A DNA stretch of 11,975 nt from Thermoplasmata archaeon (GTDB lineage Archaea > Thermoplasmatota > Thermoplasmata > Thermoplasmatales > Thermoplasmataceae). Each line of letters opens with the position of its first letter. The first letter of the stretch is position 1. The translations under genes were made by a program, and so were the position numbers. Under the pieces are notes generated by a model. That model saw only the letters and a list, made by a program, of their open reading frames with translations, was not told the DNA's origin and ran no database searches. Below, piece by piece: positions 6,814 through 11,975 of the stretch. The stretch is taken from positions 1-11,975 of the forward strand of contig JAKAAA010000030.1 in the NCBI GenBank assembly GCA_021797295.1, given 5' to 3'.

Positions 6814-8355
6814 TTAATCAATATCAAATGTCACCCCCTGTGAAAGTGGAACGTCATCTCCATAATTTTTGGTGACCGTTTGCCTTCTCATATATAATTT
6901 CCAAGCATCGCTTCCACTTTCCCTTCCTCCGCCTGTGTCCTTTTCTCCGCCAAAGGCACCGCCGATCTCAGCACCTGCAGTTGATGTGTTTATATTCGCT
7001 ATTCCACAGTCAGAACCCCGGGCAGAAAGAAAGTACTCTTCCTCTTTAAGGTCATTTGTGAAAATGGCGGAGGCAAGTCCCTGAGGAACATCATTATGGA
7101 TTTTCATGGCTTCCAGCATTGTATTGTATTTAAACACGTAAAGTATGGGTGCGAAGGTTTCCTCCATTGTTATATACATATCCTCTCTTGCCTCTATAAG
7201 AGTGGGCTGTACGTAATATCCCTTCTCCCGGGAAAGCACTTTTCCACCATATAATATTTTTCCGCCCTGATTGATCGCTGTTTGAATTGCCTGTTCATAG
7301 TTCGATATTGCATTATTATCGATTAAAGGACCCACCAGTATTCCCTTGTCTAGAGGATTGCCTATCTGTGTTGTTTTATATATTGAAATTAGCTTTGAAA
7401 GAAACTCATCGTATATTTTAGAATTGACAACAATCCTTCTTGTACTTGTGCATCTTTGCCCGGTGGTTGCCAGTGCCCCGAATGCAACTCCCTTCAATGC
7501 CATATTCATATCTGCCTTTTCGCTGACAATAGCACAATTATTACCCCCAAGTTCCAACAAAGTTCTTCCCAGTCTCCCGGAAACTACAGTGGATATCCTC
7601 TTACCGGTTTTTACTGAACCTGTAAAAGAAATAAGTTTGAGTCTTTTATCAGATATCATGAGTTCACCTATTTTTGAACCTCTGCCATTAACTAGTGCAA
7701 ATATTGGAGGAACTGATTCCTCCTCTATAACCTTGGCTATAACTTTCATAACCGCAACAGCTGCGAGAGACCCTTTACTGGATGGTTTCCATATGGACGT
7801 ATCACCGGTCACTGCTGCTATTAATGAGTTCCATGACCAGACGGCAGTTGGAAAGTTAAAAGCAGAGATTATTCCTATAGGACCCAGTGGTACGTACTGA
7901 TCATATAATCTGTGCAGTGGTCTCTCGCTGACCATCATGGATCCATACAATTGTCTGGATAACCCACTGGCAAAATAACCAACATCAATCATCTCCTGGA
8001 TTTCACCCTCACCCTCGCTGATAACCTTCCCTGCTTCAAGGGATACAATTTTTCCAAGGTTTGCCTTCTGCTCTTCCAGACTTCTGGAAATTTTCCTTAT
8101 TATATTACCCCTAGTAGGAGCGGGTGTGACAGACCATTCCAGAAAAGCCTTCTCTATAATCTTTATGGATTTATCATAATCATTAGGGGATGCTGTAGAA
8201 ACAGAACCAAGCAATGTACCGTCTATGGGGCTTATTGAATCAAGAGCATTTTCCTTATTATATTCCACCCACTTTCCGTTATAAACTCCCGAATTCTCTT
8301 GGGTTAAGCCTAGGGCTTTAAATGCATCATTCCTTATTTTTTTTATATCTGCCAT
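6814..8355 (-). CDS. ALDH7-type aldehyde dehydrogenase (aminoadipate-semialdehyde / piperideine-6-carboxylate dehydrogenase-like)
   Basis: A 513-residue NAD(P)+-dependent aldehyde dehydrogenase. Numbered from ATG 8355, the catalytic Cys is C302 (TGQRCTSTRR), the general base E268 (LLELGGNN) and the oxyanion Asn N167 (ISAFNFP). SFTGSVKTGK is the Rossmann contact loop. FGALATTGQRCTSTRR and the C-terminal block IGGAFGGEKDTGGGRESGSDAW with YMRRQT are typical of the ALDH7/antiquitin group. That group oxidises L-2-aminoadipate 6-semialdehyde, formed from piperideine-6-carboxylate, in lysine degradation. The subfamily is clear; the exact substrate is inferred. The frame opens at a TTG (8364), but ATG 8355 (MADIKKI) is preferred: a TATA box lies 26 nt upstream and the numbering then matches canonical C302 and E268. 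No lysine-6-dehydrogenase or aminotransferase gene is in the window. Confidence 0.88.
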   Translation of the reverse strand: MADIKKIRNDAFKALGLTQENSGVYNGKWVEYNKENALDSISPIDGTLLGSVSTASPNDYDKSIKIIEKAFLEWSVTPAPTRGNIIRKISRSLEEQKANLGKIVSLEAGKVISEGEGEIQEMIDVGYFASGLSRQLYGSMMVSERPLHRLYDQYVPLGPIGIISAFNFPTAVWSWNSLIAAVTGDTSIWKPSSKGSLAAVAVMKVIAKVIEEESVPPIFALVNGRGSKIGELMISDKRLKLISFTGSVKTGKRISTVVSGRLGRTLLELGGNNCAIVSEKADMNMALKGVAFGALATTGQRCTSTRRIVVNSKIYDEFLSKLISIYKTTQIGNPLDKGILVGPLIDNNAISNYEQAIQTAINQGGKILYGGKVLSREKGYYVQPTLIEAREDMYITMEETFAPILYVFKYNTMLEAMKIHNDVPQGLASAIFTNDLKEEEYFLSARGSDCGIANINTSTAGAEIGGAFGGEKDTGGGRESGSDAWKLYMRRQTVTKNYGDDVPLSQGVTFDID

Positions 8356-8375
8356 AACTATCAATTTTCACTGTC

Positions 8376-8387
8376 ATATTAATATTT
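8376..8387 (-). promoter_or_regulatory. TATA box for the ALDH7 gene
   Basis: The self-complementary AT stretch AAATATTAATAT on the minus strand is centred about 26 nt before ATG 8355, in line with a leaderless mRNA. Confidence 0.5.
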
Positions 8388-8509
8388 CTTTTTATGCCGT
8401 GCCTGTTAACAAGAGAGGATTTTTTAAATTCATTAGAATTAAAAATATAATTAAAATTATTAATTCAAAAGCACCACCAAATATTGTGTAATTGGGGTGA
8501 TAGAAGAAT

Positions 8510-8590
8510 ATGCGATGGAATGACAATAAGAATGGAATGATAACATTTAAATATCTTAATGTGATATCTATATTAGATATCATTAAGTGA
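8510..8590 (+). CDS. Possible 26-codon leader ORF upstream of the His-rich operon
   Basis: ATG 8510 is preceded by GGGGTGAT (8494-8501), an excellent match to the archaeal anti-SD sequence at 8 nt spacing. The frame reads MRWNDNKNGMITFKYLNVIS and ends at TGA 8588-8590, inside the operator repeat region. The presumed TATA box of the downstream operon (8545-8555) falls inside it, so it could be translated only from a longer transcript starting further upstream. The peptide resembles nothing I know. It may equally be a decayed copy of the following leader, since GGTGATAGAA occurs at both starts exactly 100 bp apart. Confidence 0.22.
   Translation: MRWNDNKNGMITFKYLNVISILDIIK
8545..8555 (+). promoter_or_regulatory. 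TATA box of the His-rich/PadR operon
   Basis: ATTTAAATATC is a close TATA match. Transcription would start about 25 nt on, near 8576, inside the palindromic operator. That leaves a leader of about 30 nt carrying an SD site, unlike the leaderless genes around it. Confidence 0.55.
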
Positions 8591-8595
8591 TATCT
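8562..8595. promoter_or_regulatory. Palindromic operator with an extra half site, probable PadR-family binding site
   Basis: TGATATCTA-TAT-TAGATATCA (8562-8582) is a perfect 9-bp inverted repeat with a 3-bp spacer. A further half site, TGATATCT, follows at 8588-8595. Together with the flanks this makes a direct repeat of TTAA(T)GTGATATCT about 26 bp apart. It covers the predicted transcription start and ends just before the SD site at 8596. Position and symmetry point to a dimeric repressor, most simply the PadR protein of the same operon (inference). Confidence 0.6.
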
Positions 8596-8605
8596 GGTGA
8601 TAGAA

Positions 8606-8830
8606 ATGTATGGAAGAAGATATATGGAAAACAATGAGGAAGGTAAGAGATACGGAAGAGACTGCGAAGAAGGCAGAGAATACAGGAACATGGAATCCGG
8701 AAGAGGGTTCTACGGTGATGAGGGGATGCACCATGAATTTCATGAACACATGCATCAGCATGGTGGGTGCCATAATGAAGAACATCGCTGCAGGCATGAA
8801 CAGCACCACGGATGCCATGGAAGATATTAG
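8606..8830 (+). CDS. Small His/Cys-rich, probable metal-binding protein
   Basis: A 74-residue soluble protein with no membrane segment. The first 40 residues are highly charged (Arg, Glu, Tyr, Gly). Residues 41-74 are packed with His and Cys: MHHEFHEHMHQHGGCH, then RCRHEQHHGCHGRY. It contains 12 His and 4 Cys (C20, C55, C62, C70), a composition suited to Ni, Zn, Cu or Co binding. It resembles the His/Cys-rich N-terminal extension of E. coli YqjI, a PadR-type nickel sensor, but here as a separate polypeptide. ATG 8606 is chosen because GGTGAT (8596-8601), an exact anti-SD match, lies 4 nt upstream; an in-frame GTG at 8597 falls within that SD. Its stop codon overlaps the SD of the PadR gene, so the two are probably co-translated. 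Role (sensor subunit, metal buffer or chaperone) is inferred. Two other open frames overlap it, but neither has a ribosome binding site. Confidence 0.68.
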   Translation: MYGRRYMENNEEGKRYGRDCEEGREYRNMESGRGFYGDEGMHHEFHEHMHQHGGCHNEEHRCRHEQHHGCHGRY

Positions 8831-8838
8831 GTGAGAAA

Positions 8839-9297
8839 ATGTTTGGACCAAGAGGTAAATATATGCACGGCGAAATGCATCATATGCATAGTATGCGTGG
8901 ATTTGGGCTTAAGTACTGGATACTGGGCATAGCATCGGAAAATGAGGTTACCGGAGCTGATATAGCGAATAAAATCGGCGAAATTACAAGGGGAAACTGG
9001 GTACCATCACCCGGTATAATATATCCAACGTTAACTTCATTGTTCAACGACAATTATCTTCAGCTTTCAGAGAAAGATAATAAAAAGTATTATAAAACTA
9101 CTGAAGAAGGCAAAAAATTGCTCAGTGATTCGTACTTTCCGTGGGATGAAATTTCAGGGAAAAAGAATGATCTGGATGATATAATAGTTCAAATGGATAA
9201 TTATTCCCAGTATTTGCTCGATAACATGGAAAAATTGAATGTTGATGAAAAACAGAAAATAAAAGGCATTGCAGATAACCTGAATAAAATAAATTAA
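8839..9297 (+). CDS. PadR-family transcriptional regulator, YqjI-like, with His/Met-rich N-terminus
   Basis: A 152-residue PadR-type repressor. The winged helix runs from LKYWILGIASENEVTGADIANKI (from residue 24) through RGNWVPSPGIIYPTLTSLFNDNYL (51-74; the strongly conserved PSPGxIYPTL block) to KKYYKTTEEGKKLL (82-95). The C-terminal third (about 110-150) is predicted helical and would form the dimer arm. Residues 8-20 (YMHGEMHHMHSMR) add four His and four Met, a second possible metal site. AGGTGA (8829-8834) lies 4 nt before ATG 8839 and overlaps the stop of the His-rich ORF; an upstream ATG at 8812 lacks an SD and is less likely. In E. coli, YqjI joins a His/Cys-rich region and a PadR domain in one chain, responds to nickel and represses its own gene. 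The operon order here suggests a split equivalent controlling the palindrome at 8562-8595. Family certain; metal response inferred. Confidence 0.85.
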   Translation: MFGPRGKYMHGEMHHMHSMRGFGLKYWILGIASENEVTGADIANKIGEITRGNWVPSPGIIYPTLTSLFNDNYLQLSEKDNKKYYKTTEEGKKLLSDSYFPWDEISGKKNDLDDIIVQMDNYSQYLLDNMEKLNVDEKQKIKGIADNLNKIN

Positions 9298-9323
9298 TTT
9301 AATTTTTAATTTTTATTTTTTTT
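9296..9323 (+). terminator. T-rich terminator of the His-rich/PadR operon
   Basis: Directly after the TAA, runs of T5, T5 and T8 occur within about 28 bases. Such T-tracts are the usual intrinsic termination signal of archaeal RNA polymerase; no hairpin is needed or seen. Confidence 0.55.
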
Positions 9324-9349
9324 GAAAATTTCCCGGTAGTTATACAATT

Positions 9350-9500
9350 ATATACAGGATTAATGTATATTTATAGTTCATTTAATGGATTGAACATCAT
9401 CCAACCAGATAATATATTTATAGAGCAAATAATGGTTTGAAATATTGATATTATACAGGAAGTAGAAAACTTATTCCTTAAAAAATAATATTAAATACGC
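9350..9500 (+). promoter_or_regulatory. Upstream region of sucC with candidate TATA boxes
   Basis: The gap before sucC has no ORF. ATTAAATACG near 9491-9500 is about 30 nt upstream of the sucC start and is the best-placed TATA candidate. ATATATTTATAG near 9411-9424 would give a leader of about 80 nt. A 7-bp inverted repeat (ATATACA, 7-nt loop, TGTATAT; about 9350-9370) lies further upstream and may be chance in such AT-rich DNA. Confidence 0.35.
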
Positions 9501-9524
9501 TTTATTAATATATCATGGATTGCA

Positions 9525-10625
9525 ATGAATCTTTATGAATACATGGGCAAGGAAATATTCAGGAAATACGGGATTCCCGTTCCCGATGGATATGTTATAG
9601 AAAATGTTGGAGAACTGAAAGCTTTTGAATATCCTGTGGCCATCAAGTCACAGATTTTATCGGGAAAGCGTGGCAAGGCCGGTGGAATCAAATTCGCCAA
9701 GAATGAAGCAGATCTGAAAACTTATTCGGACCAGCTCCTGAATTCAACAATAAACAATCTTACGGTCAAAAAATTATTGATAGAAAGAATGTTAAATATA
9801 AAAAAGGAGCTTTATCTTAGCATTACACTTGACAGGGCCGCAAAAAAACCTGTTATAATACTTTCAGCCGATGGTGGAATGGAGATAGAGAGTGTACCGG
9901 AGGAAAACATACATAAAATTTACATAGACCCAATGGTGGGATATTCTGATTATATTGCAAGGGAAGCATTATCTTATCTTCCTGTCGACAATAAAAAACA
10001 GTTCAGCAGTTTACTGCAATCTCTCTACAATGCCTTTGTTGGTGAAGATGCTTTGCTCACAGAAATCAATCCACTGGTTATTGATGGAGAAAATAATATA
10101 ATAGCCGGGGATTCAAAGGTTGTTATAGATGACAATGCACTTTACAGACATAAAGATTATATGATAACTGATCCGGATAAGACTGACCTGGAGAACGAGG
10201 CAGCCTCAAAGAGCTTCACTTTCATAGAGATGGATGGGGATATTGGGGTAATAGCTAATGGAGCCGGATTGACCATGGCAACTATGGATGCTCTTACACT
10301 TCACAAATTAAAGCCGAGAAACTTCCTTGATCTTGGAGGTACCGATAATATAGAAATAGTTGAGGATGCCTTTTCATATGTAATGAGGGCGAGGCCGAAG
10401 CTAATATTTGTTAACATATTCGGCGGTGTGACCAAGGCAGATACAGTTGCCAATGGAATAGTATCGTCAAAAAAGAAATTCGATATTAAGCAGCAGATAG
10501 TTGTAAGACTCAGCGGTGTTCATGAGGAAGAGGGTCAGAAAATTCTCCTGGATAGCGGCATAAAGGCTTTCAACAATATGACAGATGCCGTAAAGGAGCT
10601 ATCAAAGATACAGGGGGTAGAATAA
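9525..10625 (+). CDS. sucC: Succinyl-CoA synthetase beta subunit
   Basis: A 366-residue beta chain of succinate-CoA ligase, which interconverts succinyl-CoA + phosphate + NDP and succinate + CoA + NTP in the citric acid cycle. The N-terminal ATP-grasp domain starts at NLYEYMGKEIFRKYGIPVP and includes the nucleotide loop GKRGKAGGIK (47-56), ERMLNIKKELYLS (87-99) and metal-binding EINPLVIDG (180-188). The C-terminal CoA-ligase domain has GDIGVIANGAGLTMATMD (238-255), NFLDLGG (266-272) and FVNIFGGVTKADTVANGI (295-312). VRLSGVHEEEG (327-337) is the succinate/His-loop region. It is a little shorter than E. coli SucC (388). Purine-nucleotide specificity cannot be read with confidence; ADP is usual in archaea. 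It is followed after one base by sucD in a two-gene operon. Confidence 0.95.
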   Translation: MNLYEYMGKEIFRKYGIPVPDGYVIENVGELKAFEYPVAIKSQILSGKRGKAGGIKFAKNEADLKTYSDQLLNSTINNLTVKKLLIERMLNIKKELYLSITLDRAAKKPVIILSADGGMEIESVPEENIHKIYIDPMVGYSDYIAREALSYLPVDNKKQFSSLLQSLYNAFVGEDALLTEINPLVIDGENNIIAGDSKVVIDDNALYRHKDYMITDPDKTDLENEAASKSFTFIEMDGDIGVIANGAGLTMATMDALTLHKLKPRNFLDLGGTDNIEIVEDAFSYVMRARPKLIFVNIFGGVTKADTVANGIVSSKKKFDIKQQIVVRLSGVHEEEGQKILLDSGIKAFNNMTDAVKELSKIQGVE

Positions 10626-10626
10626 A

Positions 10627-11481
10627 ATGGTTATAATCAGTAAGGAAACAAGAGTAATAGTTCAGGGGATGACAGGTCACCAGGGAACATTCCATTCTGG
10701 AGAAATGATCAAGTTCGGAACAAAAGTTGTTGCAGGAGTGTCTCCAGGAAAAGCAGGAACAAAGGTGAACGGCGTGGATGTGTACAACAATGTTGTGGAC
10801 ACATTGCCATTGAAACCTGATGCTTCCATGATATCGGTTCCAGCACCATTTGTTAAGGATGCAGCACTGGAAGCCATGGAAAATGGTATAAAATTAATTT
10901 ACATACTTACAGAACATGTGCCTGTGCATGATACAATGGAGCTTTACCACGAGGCAAGGAGAAAAGGAGTATTCATGATAGGGCCCAACAGTCCAGGAAT
11001 AACCGTTCCGGGCCAGGCCAAGATAGGAATAATGCCGAATAACATATTCCGTGTTGGCGATGTTGCAATTGCATCAAGAAGCGGTACACTGACATACGAG
11101 ATTGTCAAGGCTGTTACAGATGCTGGATTCGGTGAAAGCACTGTTATAGGGCTTGGCGGTGATCCCATTATAGGAACCACGTTTTCTGACATAATAAGGA
11201 TATTCAACGATGATCCCCAGACAAAGCAGATAGTCCTTGTAGGAGAAATAGGTGGCAATGAGGAGGAAAAGGCTGCAAAGTACATAAAGGATTATGTCAA
11301 AAAACCGGTTACCGGTTATATTACAGGAATCAGTGCACCACCGGGAAAGAAAATGGGGCATGCAGGGGCAATCATCGAAAAGGGGACAGGAACGGCAGAA
11401 TCCAAAATAAAGGCATTTAAGGATGCAGGAATTAAGGTAGCCAGCTATCCCGATGATATACCGGATCTCCTGAGAAAATAA
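10627..11481 (+). CDS. sucD: Succinyl-CoA synthetase alpha subunit
   Basis: A 284-residue alpha chain that binds CoA and carries the phosphohistidine. The Rossmann-type CoA-binding domain has VQGMTGHQGTFH (12-23), VSPGKAGT (38-45) and VPAPFVKDAALEA (71-83); then GPNSPGI (119-125). The ligase domain shows IASRSGTLTYE (148-158), GLGGDPIIGTTF (175-186) and GEIGG (206-210; the Glu contacts the active-site His). The phosphorylated His is H245 in KKMGHAGAI (241-249), with EKGTGTAESK following. Length matches the family (about 290). Only one base separates it from the sucC stop, and GGGGGT (10613-10618), inside the sucC end, is a ribosome binding site 8 nt before ATG 10627, so translation is coupled in the operon. 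Confidence 0.96.
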   Translation: MVIISKETRVIVQGMTGHQGTFHSGEMIKFGTKVVAGVSPGKAGTKVNGVDVYNNVVDTLPLKPDASMISVPAPFVKDAALEAMENGIKLIYILTEHVPVHDTMELYHEARRKGVFMIGPNSPGITVPGQAKIGIMPNNIFRVGDVAIASRSGTLTYEIVKAVTDAGFGESTVIGLGGDPIIGTTFSDIIRIFNDDPQTKQIVLVGEIGGNEEEKAAKYIKDYVKKPVTGYITGISAPPGKKMGHAGAIIEKGTGTAESKIKAFKDAGIKVASYPDDIPDLLRK

Positions 11482-11493
11482 TCTTTAAAATGT

Positions 11494-11507
11494 TATATTT
11501 ATATATT
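11494..11507 (+). promoter_or_regulatory. TATA box for the 94-residue gene
   Basis: TATATTTATATATT is one of the best TATA matches in the window. It is centred about 26 nt before ATG 11526, so this gene has its own leaderless promoter and is not simply the third gene of the sucCD operon. Confidence 0.6.
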
Positions 11508-11525
11508 TTGCTTTGATTTCATCCT

Positions 11526-11810
11526 ATGCAACCTAATATAAACCTAGAAAAATTACAGAACTATGTCATGGAGAATTCATCATATAGATTGTACATACAT
11601 GGAAATGACTTTGACCTTCACTTTGTTCCAAATACACCGGAGGCGGAGGCGCATTTTCCCGACGGAGAAAGTGTAGAGCATGTAATGTATGGATATATCA
11701 GTAATGGTATAGCGTATTTTACAAAATTCGTAACAACATCTGCACTGGGGCAGACGGAAATTAACATTGGTGATGATGATCCTGTCATGGAATGGTTGAA
11801 ATATATATAA
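11526..11810 (+). CDS. Small acidic protein of unknown function
   Basis: A 94-residue soluble protein that I do not recognise. It begins MQPNINLEKLQNYVMENSSY and contains YIHGNDFDLHFVPNTPEAE, HFPDGESVEHVMYGYI and the acidic C-terminal segment INIGDDDPVMEWLKYI. There is no signal peptide, membrane segment, Cys or zinc motif. Alternating hydrophobic strands (YRLYIHG, FDLHFVP, GIAYFTKFVTT) suggest a small beta-rich alpha/beta fold, with an N-terminal and a C-terminal helix. A strong TATA box 26 nt upstream and a start with no alternatives support expression. It lies between sucCD and a 2-oxoacid:ferredoxin oxidoreductase gene; a link to that enzyme system is suggested only by position. An opposite-strand frame (11580-11819) is a shadow. 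Confidence 0.7.
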   Translation: MQPNINLEKLQNYVMENSSYRLYIHGNDFDLHFVPNTPEAEAHFPDGESVEHVMYGYISNGIAYFTKFVTTSALGQTEINIGDDDPVMEWLKYI

Positions 11811-11897
11811 AATATTCAATATTTATACATAAAATACAGATTTTTGCGCTGAAAAATTCATCTATTTAAAATCGTATACTTATAATCCGATGGTAAA

Positions 11898-11911
11898 GTT
11901 TTTAAATTAAA
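11898..11911 (+). promoter_or_regulatory. TATA box for the 2-oxoacid oxidoreductase gene
   Basis: GTTTTTAAATTAAA is centred about 29 nt before ATG 11934 and gives a leaderless or nearly leaderless transcript. The 123-bp gap before the gene holds nothing else that I can identify. Confidence 0.5.
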
Positions 11912-11933
11912 TTAGGCTTATCATACGGTAACA

Positions 11934-11975
11934 ATGCAGGAAACTGATATCAATCTACTTGTGGGAGGTCCACAG
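11934..11975 (+). CDS. 2-oxoacid:ferredoxin oxidoreductase alpha subunit, first 14 codons only
   Basis: The frame reads MQETDINLLVGGPQ up to the window edge. Archaeal 2-oxoacid:ferredoxin oxidoreductase alpha chains (KorA type, gamma domain fused at the N-terminus) begin with a very similar strand and glycine-rich turn (DINxxIGGPQGSGVD). The family catalyses CoA- and thiamine-dependent oxidation of 2-oxoacids, for example 2-oxoglutarate to succinyl-CoA, reducing ferredoxin. The position after sucCD, whose substrate is succinyl-CoA, agrees with this. With only 14 residues visible, the call rests on the motif, the TATA box and the context. Confidence 0.6.
   Translation, partial: MQETDINLLVGGPQ

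Noticed and set aside
7346..7900. Plus-strand frame of 184 codons inside the ALDH7 gene
   Set aside because: It overlaps the catalytic domain of a full-length, motif-complete enzyme on the other strand and has no promoter or SD of its own.
8610..8834. Overlapping plus-strand frame of 74 codons shifted by one base from the His-rich ORF
   Set aside because: Its ATG has no ribosome binding site. The His-rich frame has an exact SD 4 nt before its ATG and a stop that overlaps the next gene's SD.
8573..8851. Minus-strand open frame of 92 codons with hydrophobic residues across the His-rich gene
   Set aside because: It is the antisense of His/Glu/Met-rich codons, which creates hydrophobic residues by complementarity. 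It has no TATA box or SD and runs through the operator.
9350..9370. Inverted repeat ATATACA/TGTATAT as an operator for sucCD
   Set aside because: Only 7 bp of AT-rich sequence, far upstream of the likely start; such repeats are expected by chance here.
10944..11361. Minus-strand frames opposite sucD
   Set aside because: They are complementary to highly conserved sucD motifs (GPNSPG, SRSGT, GHAGA) and have no initiation signals.

Overview
The window looks like a piece of a low-GC archaeal chromosome, most probably from the Thermoplasmatales (Ferroplasma/Acidiplasma/Picrophilus-like). This is inferred from the gene set (archaeal-type SucCD next to a 2-oxoacid:ferredoxin oxidoreductase, a DUF234 archaeal ATPase relic, MFS carriers), heavy use of AGA/AGG and ATA codons, and TATA boxes centred about 20-30 nt upstream of most start codons, as expected for leaderless mRNAs. 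Shine-Dalgarno (SD) sites appear mainly at internal operon genes (sucD, the PadR gene) and at one special leader ORF. No rRNA, tRNA or CRISPR array was seen.

Left edge (1-1200): the 5' part of an IS607-family serine recombinase (tnpA) reads leftward out of the window. It lies back to back with a decayed archaeal ATPase/DUF234 gene that has lost its N-terminal ATPase module and also carries an in-frame TAG before its nuclease-like C-terminal domain. Positions 1314-4310 hold an NDH-2-like flavoprotein, then an MFS exporter divergent from a long-form ArsR regulator that probably controls it. Positions 4353-8355 carry three minus-strand metabolic genes with separate promoters: an Ntn-hydrolase asparaginase/isoaspartyl peptidase, an MHS-family metabolite:proton symporter, and an ALDH7-type semialdehyde dehydrogenase. 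They suggest uptake and catabolism of amino-acid-like compounds.

The most interesting part is 8545-9297. A TATA box, a perfect 21-bp palindrome with an extra half site, a 74-residue His/Cys-rich small protein and a PadR-type regulator form a compact operon. It resembles the E. coli nickel sensor YqjI split into two proteins: a free metal-binding peptide and the winged-helix PadR unit. This may be a self-contained, autoregulated metal-sensing module.

Right part (9525-11975): sucC-sucD encode succinyl-CoA synthetase, followed by a 94-residue protein of unknown function and the first 14 codons of a 2-oxoacid:ferredoxin oxidoreductase alpha subunit. The enzymes would catalyse consecutive steps of central carbon metabolism, 2-oxoglutarate to succinyl-CoA to succinate with substrate-level phosphorylation. 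The small protein between them is an unexplained neighbour.
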